A DNA stretch of 64,000 bases from Helicobacter kayseriensis (GTDB lineage Bacteria; Campylobacterota; Campylobacteria; Campylobacterales; Helicobacteraceae). Below the pieces are notes generated by a model. The model did no database searches. It worked only from the letters and a program-made list of their open reading frames with translations, and was not told the origin of the DNA. The DNA is taken from assembly GCF_021300655.1 (NCBI RefSeq), contig NZ_JAJTNB010000002.1:175829-239828 (forward strand), in the 5' to 3' direction. Numbering within the stretch: the stretch's first letter is position 1; the number at the start of each line of letters is the position of its first letter. The position numbers and the translations under genes were made by a program. Shown piece after piece: positions 58,774-64,000 of this stretch.

Positions 58774-59872
58774 AGTGCAAGTGAGAGTGATCTTTGGTGG
58801 GCTGAATTGCTGTATTATCCACTCCACCTTTTTGAGCAATTTCTTCTAAGAACAAAAGTAATTTATGTGCGCTTTGAAGATATTCTTTGGCGCTTTTGCT
58901 TTGAGGATCGAAGAAAGTGATGGGTTTGCCTTGATCTCCACCCTCTCTTACTTTGGGTTCAAGGGGAATTTGGGCTAGCACTTTTGTTTCAAACTCATCT
59001 GCAAGAGTCTGTGTTGTGCCTTTTCCAAAAATATCATATTCTTCTCCACAATTTGGGCAAATAAATCCGCTCATATTTTCAATGATTCCAGCAACAGGGA
59101 TGTGAAGTTTTCTAAACATATCTAGGCTTCTTGCACTATCATCAAGACTAACACTTTGAGGGGTGCTGACGGTGATTCCTGCGCTGACTGGAACGCTTTG
59201 GGCAAGTGTGAGTTGGGCATCTCCAGTCCCAGGAGGCATATCAATCACCAAAATATCCAAATCACTCCATAAGACATCTGTCAAAAGTTGTTCAATGGCT
59301 CGCATAATCATTGGCCCTCTCCAAATAAGACTCTGTCCTTCCTCATAAAGCACGCCCATGCTCATCATTTCGATTCCATAAGCTTTGAGAGGGTGGAGTT
59401 TTTTGAGATTTTCATCTACTTGAGGCTTGTTGAGGTTGAGCCCTAGCATTCTTGGGATGTTGGGACCATAGATGTCTGCATCAAGCAATCCGACTTTTTT
59501 CCCACTTTGAGCAAGCGCGATAGCGAGATTGACGCTTGTTGTAGATTTTCCTACTCCTCCCTTTCCCGAGCTAATCATGACGAAGTGTTTAATCTGAGGA
59601 GCAATATTTTTTTTGCTAGGTTTTTGTTCTTGGATTTGTGGAGTTTTGATTTGGATTTGAATATTTTGGCAACCAATTTGCTCCAATACTTTAAGGGCTT
59701 CTTGATGAATTTGTTGTGAAACCTCAGAAGAACTTGAAGGGATTTCAATCAAAATTGTTGGACTATTACCTTCAAGCAAGATGCTTTTGACAAAATTAAA
59801 GCTCACAATATCCTTATCAAAATTGGGATATTTGACTGTCTTGAGAGCTTCTAAGATTTTTTCTTTTTGCAT
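58772..59872 (-). CDS. mrp: Iron-sulfur cluster carrier ATPase Mrp/ApbC
   Basis: 366 residues: an N-terminal MIP18/DUF59 domain (about 1-80), then a P-loop ATPase with GKGGVGKST. The conserved CPNCG (FICPNCGEEYD) provides the cluster cysteines. Divergent from ispDF, matching C. jejuni Cj1606c-Cj1607. Confidence 0.95.
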   Translation of the reverse strand: MQKEKILEALKTVKYPNFDKDIVSFNFVKSILLEGNSPTILIEIPSSSSEVSQQIHQEALKVLEQIGCQNIQIQIKTPQIQEQKPSKKNIAPQIKHFVMISSGKGGVGKSTTSVNLAIALAQSGKKVGLLDADIYGPNIPRMLGLNLNKPQVDENLKKLHPLKAYGIEMMSMGVLYEEGQSLIWRGPMIMRAIEQLLTDVLWSDLDILVIDMPPGTGDAQLTLAQSVPVSAGITVSTPQSVSLDDSARSLDMFRKLHIPVAGIIENMSGFICPNCGEEYDIFGKGTTQTLADEFETKVLAQIPLEPKVREGGDQGKPITFFDPQSKSAKEYLQSAHKLLLFLEEIAQKGGVDNTAIQPTKDHSHLH

Positions 59873-59978
59873 TTTTTCTCCTTAAAATAAAATAAATTAA
59901 ATCTAGGCTAGTGTATCCAATCGCATTGGTTGATCTTTTTTTGTAAAATCCATAGATAATTTTTACTCGGATAACAAG

Positions 59979-61130
59979 ATGGACTATATAGCACAATTTA
60001 AAAAAGAAACAACTCTGATTCTCTTAAGTGCAGGTAATTCTACTCGTTTTTCTCAAAATGGTTTTCCCAAAAAACAATGGTTGCGAATAAAATCTGTCCC
60101 ATTATGGAAGCATTTGGTCGATGTGTTTTCAAGTTTTGGCTTTGAAAAAATTTGGGTGACTGCTTCAGGTGATGAAATGACTTATGCACAAAAATATTTT
60201 CCCCATATTGTAGAGGGTGGAGAGACGCGCACACAATCTATCCTAAAAGCCTTAGAAAAAGTAAAGACGCCATATGTTTTGATTCATGATGTTGCGCGCT
60301 TTTATCCTGTTGGAAAAGTGATAGAGGCTTTGTTGGATCAGGCTTATCATCAAGAGGTTTCTTGTGTAGCTCCAAGAATAAAGGTGGCAGATACTCTATG
60401 CTGTATCGATGGAAGCTATCCTAAGCGAGAGGGCTTGTATATGATACAAACCCCTCAGATTTCTAAAGTCGAGACTTTGAAATTGGCTTTGATGAGTGGA
60501 GAATTTAGCGATGAAAGTAGTGCAATGAGTGCTTTTGGAGAGAAGGTCGCTTATATTGAGGGTAGCCCTTTGCTCCATAAGCTAACAACTCCTGATGATT
60601 TATTTTTTGCAAAGAGTATTTTGAGCCCTCCAAGTCAGCAGATTTTTTGTGGGGGTGGGATAGATATCCATGGGTTTGAAGAAGGGAAAAAGATGGTCTT
60701 GTGTGGAGTAGAGATTGAAAGCCCCGTGGGATTTAAGGCGCATAGTGATGGAGATGTAGGCATTCATGCTGTGATTGATGCACTGCTTGGAGCGATTGGA
60801 GCAGGGGATATTGGAGAATGGTTTCCTGATACAGATGAGAAATATCACAATGCAGATTCTAAGCTGATGCTTCAAAAGATCAATGCATTTCTTCAAGATG
60901 TGGGATATGAGATTGTTCATCTAGATTTAACGATTTTGGCTCAAGCTCCTAAAATTTCTCCCTATAAGATTCAGATGCAAGAGAAGCTTGCAGAGTTGCT
61001 GGGGATTGGGAGACATCAGATCAATATTAAAGCAACGACAGCTGAGCGACTTGGGTTTGTGGGGCGTGAAGAGGGAATCTGTGTGCTAAGTCAGGCGAGC
61101 TTACAATTTAGGCAATGGAGTGAATTATGA
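59979..61130 (+). CDS. ispDF: Bifunctional IspD-IspF isoprenoid enzyme
   Basis: Fusion of two MEP-pathway enzymes. The N-terminal IspD cytidylyltransferase (about 1-205) has LLSAGNSTRF and HDVARF. The C-terminal IspF domain (about 220-380) has GIDIHGFEEG, HSDGDVGIHAVIDALLGA and TTAERLGFVGREEGI. 383 residues. The fusion is normal in Campylobacterota. Overlaps the regulator gene by 4 bases. Confidence 0.97.
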   Translation: MDYIAQFKKETTLILLSAGNSTRFSQNGFPKKQWLRIKSVPLWKHLVDVFSSFGFEKIWVTASGDEMTYAQKYFPHIVEGGETRTQSILKALEKVKTPYVLIHDVARFYPVGKVIEALLDQAYHQEVSCVAPRIKVADTLCCIDGSYPKREGLYMIQTPQISKVETLKLALMSGEFSDESSAMSAFGEKVAYIEGSPLLHKLTTPDDLFFAKSILSPPSQQIFCGGGIDIHGFEEGKKMVLCGVEIESPVGFKAHSDGDVGIHAVIDALLGAIGAGDIGEWFPDTDEKYHNADSKLMLQKINAFLQDVGYEIVHLDLTILAQAPKISPYKIQMQEKLAELLGIGRHQINIKATTAERLGFVGREEGICVLSQASLQFRQWSEL

Positions 61131-62029
61131 ATGTTTTAATTATTGAAAATGAGATCTATCTTGCACAGAGCATTGCCACGAAATTAGAATCATTGGGATA
61201 TCCATGTCAGATTGTTTCAACAATTCATGAGGCGATGCAAAAACCCAAAAGCGAGGTTGTTTTACTCTCAAGCAATGCAGGGGGATCGCTTTGTGAGATG
61301 TTTATCCGACAAAATCCTCAAGCGATCATTATTATGATGATTGCTTATGTGAGTGAGGATACTGTGACAAAGCCCATTCGGGCTGGGGCTAAGGACTATA
61401 TTATGAAGCCTTTTATGCTTGATGAACTTTTGAGAAAGATTGAGCATCAATTGGATTGCCAAAGGATGAAGCAACAAATTATCTTTTATGAAGAGTATTT
61501 TTCCTTTTTGGAGAGTGAGACACAGTTGTCTTCTTCTGTGCAGTTTTATCCTCCTTTTGTGATTTGTTGCAATACTCAAAAGATTGCTGATGTTTATACA
61601 ATCAAAATGGCTAAAGAAAAAAGATTTACACTGCGATTTACGACTTTGAGACTTTATGATTGGCGTGAAGTTTTGCAGATGGCGCAAAGAGATATTGTGC
61701 TTTATGTAACACACCTAGAATCTCTTAAAAAAGGAGAGTTAAAGGAATTTTTGAATGCAATGACTGATAAAAATATCATCGCTTCAATCATCGCTTCTGA
61801 TGAGGTGGATTTCCCTCAAGTTGTCAATCTAGTGTGTCGATCTAGTGCTGGAGATTTTGAAGGAGATATCCTATCGATCAAGGAATATGAAAAATGTATT
61901 ATTCAAAAATTTGAAAACCACTATTCTGATGTAGAGCTTGCTAAAAAAATGGGAATCAGTCGTAAGAATCTATGGGAAAAAAGAAAAAGGTATGGTCTTG
62001 AAAAAAGAAAAGAAACAGATTTACATTGA
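61127..62029 (+). CDS. Atypical response regulator, HP1021-like
   Basis: 300 residues: a receiver domain (about 1-115), a middle domain, and a Fis-like helix-turn-helix at the C-terminus (VELAKKMGISRKNLWEKRKRYG). The phosphoacceptor Asp is replaced by S48 (VVLLSSN), while the Lys of the KPF motif is kept. H. pylori HP1021 and C. jejuni Cj1608 occupy the same place after ispDF; HP1021 is an orphan regulator that acts without phosphorylation and responds to redox state. Cysteines C27, C147 and C148 are candidates for sensing. Confidence 0.93.
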   Translation: MNVLIIENEIYLAQSIATKLESLGYPCQIVSTIHEAMQKPKSEVVLLSSNAGGSLCEMFIRQNPQAIIIMMIAYVSEDTVTKPIRAGAKDYIMKPFMLDELLRKIEHQLDCQRMKQQIIFYEEYFSFLESETQLSSSVQFYPPFVICCNTQKIADVYTIKMAKEKRFTLRFTTLRLYDWREVLQMAQRDIVLYVTHLESLKKGELKEFLNAMTDKNIIASIIASDEVDFPQVVNLVCRSSAGDFEGDILSIKEYEKCIIQKFENHYSDVELAKKMGISRKNLWEKRKRYGLEKRKETDLH

Positions 62030-63167
62030 TAAGGAAGCATTAGCAGTTTTGGAGATGCTTCAAGAGGGTATTCTTGCTCCGGTTGTTTCACTAATGGACT
62101 TAGAGAGCGGAAGAGAAGTGATGAAAAGTGGACTCTATAAGGGTGTTTCATTCCCTTCGCCCTTGCTTTTTTCTCCCAATGGAAAGAAGAATCAAGAAGT
62201 GATTTTGCAATCCAAGCACGGAGATGAGATCGATTTATATTATGCAGATAAAAAAGTAGGAAATTTTTGGGTAGAAAATGTGTTTGAAGTCGATCAAGAT
62301 GAGCGTGTGAAGAAGATTTTAGGTGGAGATTTGGGACATCCTGAATATTTGAGAATCCGTCAGCGTTTTGGGAAGTATGCAATAAGTGGAAATTTTATTG
62401 TTGAAGGAAATAGAAATATTGCTCAAAATAAAACAAAAATCACACAAAAGATCCAAGACCTTCGAGCAAAAAAAATTTGTGGTGTGATGTTGAATGCCAA
62501 TCCAATTCATAAGGTGCATGAGAAAATTTTGCAAGAGGCACTTTTAAAGCATGATCTTTTGGTGATCTTTGTTCCTCATCATAATAATTGGTTTTTGCCT
62601 TTTTCATTGCGTTTGCAGAGTCTGGAATATGTTGTTAAGCATTTTTTGCCTTCTCAAAAGATTATTATCGCACCTCTAGATTATACTTATCTACTTGCTG
62701 GACAAAATCGCATGATCCTCAATGCTTTGATTTGCAAAAACTATGGATGTACAGATTTTATTGCAAGTCTTGGGAGCTCTGATCTAAGCACTTTTGTTGA
62801 AGGAGATCGCACTTGCACGGTGATGGATCAAATCCAAGGTGTGGATATTGATATTCATCTTTTGAGTGAATATGTGTATTGTAAGATTTGCAATACGATC
62901 AAAAGTACAAAAATCTGCCCACATGGGAAACATCATCATATTTCTTATGATTCTAAGAATTTTTTTGAGATGCTTAAGTTTGGTTTGATGCCTCCTGAGG
63001 TGTTTATGAGGAAAGAAATTTCTTCGATGATTCTTACTCATCTTTTCCCTGGTCGTGCAAAGAAGCTCAATAAACTCTATTCTGATCTTGTAAGCCATGA
63101 GGGGATTGTAGAAGATAAAGAGGAAAATTTTTATGAATCGCTTTCGGGGCTTTATCATGTCAAATAA
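61992..63167 (+). CDS. ATP-sulfurylase-like protein with altered active site
   Basis: 391 residues. The HxxH nucleotidyl-transferase segment NPIHKVHE (170-177) and the zinc-type C-x2-C-x8-C group (CKICNTIKSTKIC) mark the sulfate adenylyltransferase family. The usual QTRNPxH reads L167-N-A169-NPIH, so the Gln and substrate-binding Arg are missing, and the GRDHAG motif reads SLGSSDL. No sulfate-reduction genes are nearby. Cj1609 in C. jejuni sits in the same place. The start could be ATG 61992 or TTG 61998, which has better ribosome-site spacing; it overlaps the regulator gene. Confidence 0.82.
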   Translation: MVLKKEKKQIYIDKEALAVLEMLQEGILAPVVSLMDLESGREVMKSGLYKGVSFPSPLLFSPNGKKNQEVILQSKHGDEIDLYYADKKVGNFWVENVFEVDQDERVKKILGGDLGHPEYLRIRQRFGKYAISGNFIVEGNRNIAQNKTKITQKIQDLRAKKICGVMLNANPIHKVHEKILQEALLKHDLLVIFVPHHNNWFLPFSLRLQSLEYVVKHFLPSQKIIIAPLDYTYLLAGQNRMILNALICKNYGCTDFIASLGSSDLSTFVEGDRTCTVMDQIQGVDIDIHLLSEYVYCKICNTIKSTKICPHGKHHHISYDSKNFFEMLKFGLMPPEVFMRKEISSMILTHLFPGRAKKLNKLYSDLVSHEGIVEDKEENFYESLSGLYHVK

Positions 63168-63627
63168 ATTGAGATGGTGTTTTCTGACTCTCTTTGGAAG
63201 TGGAGAATCTCCCAAAGCTTCTGGAACAGTAGGAAGTGTTGTTGCTTTGATAATGGGAATACCAATTTTGTATCTTTCTAACAATACTCTTTTTTTGTGT
63301 GCAGTTTTAATTGGTCTGATTGCGATTAGGCAAATTGATCTTTATGAAGCAAATGATGGCCCACATGATGATAAAAGGATTGTAATTGATGAGCTTGTTG
63401 GGCTTTGGTTTGCGCTTTCTTTTGTCCCTTTTTCTTGGATAAATGTTTTGATCGCTTTTGTTTTTTTTAGAATCTTTGATATTTGGAAGCCTTCTTTGGT
63501 AGGTTATTTTGATCAAAAGGTCAAAGGAGGGTGGGGCGTTGTTGGAGATGATGTGCTAGCTGGGATCCTAGCGGGTCTTGCAAGTGGAGCGGTTTTGAGG
63601 ATCATTGACATCATCTCTCAAAAGTAG
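63157..63627 (+). CDS. pgpA: Phosphatidylglycerophosphatase A
   Basis: 156 residues, several membrane helices, with LFGSGESPKASGTVGS, the DDKRIVIDELVGLW segment, and GVVGDDVLAG, the typical PgpA signature acidic motifs. Removes the phosphate from phosphatidylglycerophosphate. Start at 63157 by comparison with family length; ATG at 63133 is an alternative. Matches C. jejuni Cj1610. Confidence 0.93.
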   Translation: MSNKLRWCFLTLFGSGESPKASGTVGSVVALIMGIPILYLSNNTLFLCAVLIGLIAIRQIDLYEANDGPHDDKRIVIDELVGLWFALSFVPFSWINVLIAFVFFRIFDIWKPSLVGYFDQKVKGGWGVVGDDVLAGILAGLASGAVLRIIDIISQK

Positions 63628-63677
63628 TTTTGCTTTAATGTTTTTGTGGTTTTAATTTTGGGTGTATTTCTCCACCC

Positions 63678-63697
63678 TTTTTTTTACCCCCCCCCCC
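63678..63697 (+). repeat. T8-A-C11 homopolymer tract
   Basis: Eight T, one A, eleven C (the C run is 63687-63697), 60 bases past pgpA. Longest C run in the window. Confidence 0.95.
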
Positions 63698-63800
63698 GCT
63701 CCATTTGTTTTTCTTATGTGTGTTTTAAATTCCCCACTTTTATTTCATTCCCTATTTTGCTGATCTTTTGAGTCTTATGCTCTTTAGTTTTGTATCTTTG

Positions 63801-63840
63801 CTTTTTGCTTTTTGCTTTTTGCTTTTTGCTTTTTGCTTTT
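63801..63840 (+). repeat. Tandem CTTTTTG heptamer array
   Basis: Five perfect copies of CTTTTTG and a partial sixth (CTTTT). Related TTTTGCTTTTTGTTC sequence continues to about 63875. Confidence 0.95.
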
Positions 63841-63927
63841 AATCCCAATCTTTTGTTCTTTTGCTTTTTGTTCTTTTATTCTTAAACCTAATGCAGTTTT
63901 TGATTGGGAAAGAAATCTTCTTGATTT

Positions 63928-63956
63928 TAAGTAGAAGCAGGCATTGCTTCTACTTA
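63928..63956. repeat. Perfect 12-bp inverted repeat
   Basis: TAAGTAGAAGCA and TGCTTCTACTTA around a GGCAT loop. No U run follows on either strand, so it is not a clear intrinsic terminator; it could be a regulator site or a structured RNA. Confidence 0.8.
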
Positions 63957-63982
63957 GTGGGTTGTTTCTTAGTGGATTGTCT
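63953..63982 (+). repeat. Imperfect 15-bp tandem repeat
   Basis: CTTAGTGGGTTGTTT followed directly by CTTAGTGGATTGTCT: 13 of 15 bases agree. It overlaps the right arm of the hairpin at 63928-63956. Confidence 0.75.
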
Positions 63983-64000
63983 TTATTTTCCTAACTGCAC

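Larger units (their letters stand above)
63628..64000. other. 373-bp noncoding, simple-sequence-rich tail
   Basis: No frame here has a plausible gene. The top strand is strongly T-rich. It holds a T8-A-C11 run, a CTTTTTG heptamer array, a 12-bp perfect hairpin and a 15-bp imperfect tandem repeat. A gene may begin beyond the right edge, for which this would be the upstream region. Confidence 0.7.

Noticed and set aside
63801..63875. The CTTTTTG array as a CRISPR array
   Set aside because: Units are 7 bp with no spacers and no cas genes in the window; it is a simple-sequence repeat.
63928..63956. The 12-bp hairpin as an intrinsic terminator for pgpA
   Set aside because: It lies 300 bases after pgpA and is not followed by a U run on either strand.

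Overview
This window looks like chromosomal core sequence from a Helicobacter-type bacterium (Campylobacterota, formerly epsilonproteobacteria). The evidence is AT-rich coding DNA, frequent TTG and GTG starts, TATAAT -10 boxes without clear -35 boxes, and gene orders known from Helicobacter pylori and Campylobacter jejuni. Examples are flhF-flhG-(membrane protein)-fliA-fliM-fliY, fbp-rpe-dnaQ, rplU-rpmA-obgE-proB-fmt-birA-parA-parB-atpFFHAGDC-tolQRAB-pal-ybgF-slyD, and mrp/ispDF/HP1021-like regulator/sat-like/pgpA. The nrfHA nitrite reductase and proB suggest a non-pylori, perhaps enterohepatic, species. I cannot name it from sequence alone.

Layout. 1-2006 (minus): petABC for the cytochrome bc1 complex; petC runs off the left edge. 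2197-5546 (plus): nadE, a DegT-like protein without the catalytic lysine, lpxK and bcp, then mnmA on the minus strand. 6702-16998 (plus): purA, fliJ-like, motE-like, aroQ, pepQ, folK, the flagellar regulators flhF/flhG/fliA, switch genes fliM/fliY, and glyQ, followed by tRNA-Pro(GGG). 17121-19680: dnaQ-like and rpe (minus) diverge from fbp and a small Cys-containing gene (plus). 19646-22957: a Cys-paired Sel1 lipoprotein, then minus-strand flgK, flgN-like, flgM and a small membrane protein. 23125-26418: csd3-like peptidase, PgbA N-domain protein, glcD. 26501-32992: rplU to parB, with a VirK/YbjX gene inserted. 33045-43820: ATP synthase F1 and stalk genes, the Tol-Pal system and slyD. 43846-49882 (minus): a small periplasmic protein, purU, sppA, aminofutalosine deaminase, mscS, a dihydroorotase-like gene and ccdA. 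50113-58754: a DEAD-box helicase, nrfHA, an unknown anchored protein, a second Cys-paired Sel1 lipoprotein, rplY, pth, an LptG-type permease and a glycosyltransferase. 58772-63627: mrp, ispDF, an atypical response regulator, an ATP-sulfurylase-like protein and pgpA. 63628-64000: a non-coding, simple-sequence-rich tail.

Together the genes supply respiration (bc1 complex, NrfHA, ATP synthase), cell envelope work (Tol-Pal, LpxK, LptG-like, Csd3-like), motility control, translation, and chromosome partition. I see no prophage, insertion sequence, CRISPR array or toxin system. The most interesting signals are subtle. Four conserved genes belong to catalytic or phosphorylatable families but lack a key residue: the DegT-like, dihydroorotase-like and ATP-sulfurylase-like proteins and the response regulator. 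Three C10-C11 tracts sit outside coding DNA, each next to T8-T9. There is a tandem heptamer array, an exact 33-bp repeat inside slyD, and a hairpin at the predicted 5' end of the nrfHA message.
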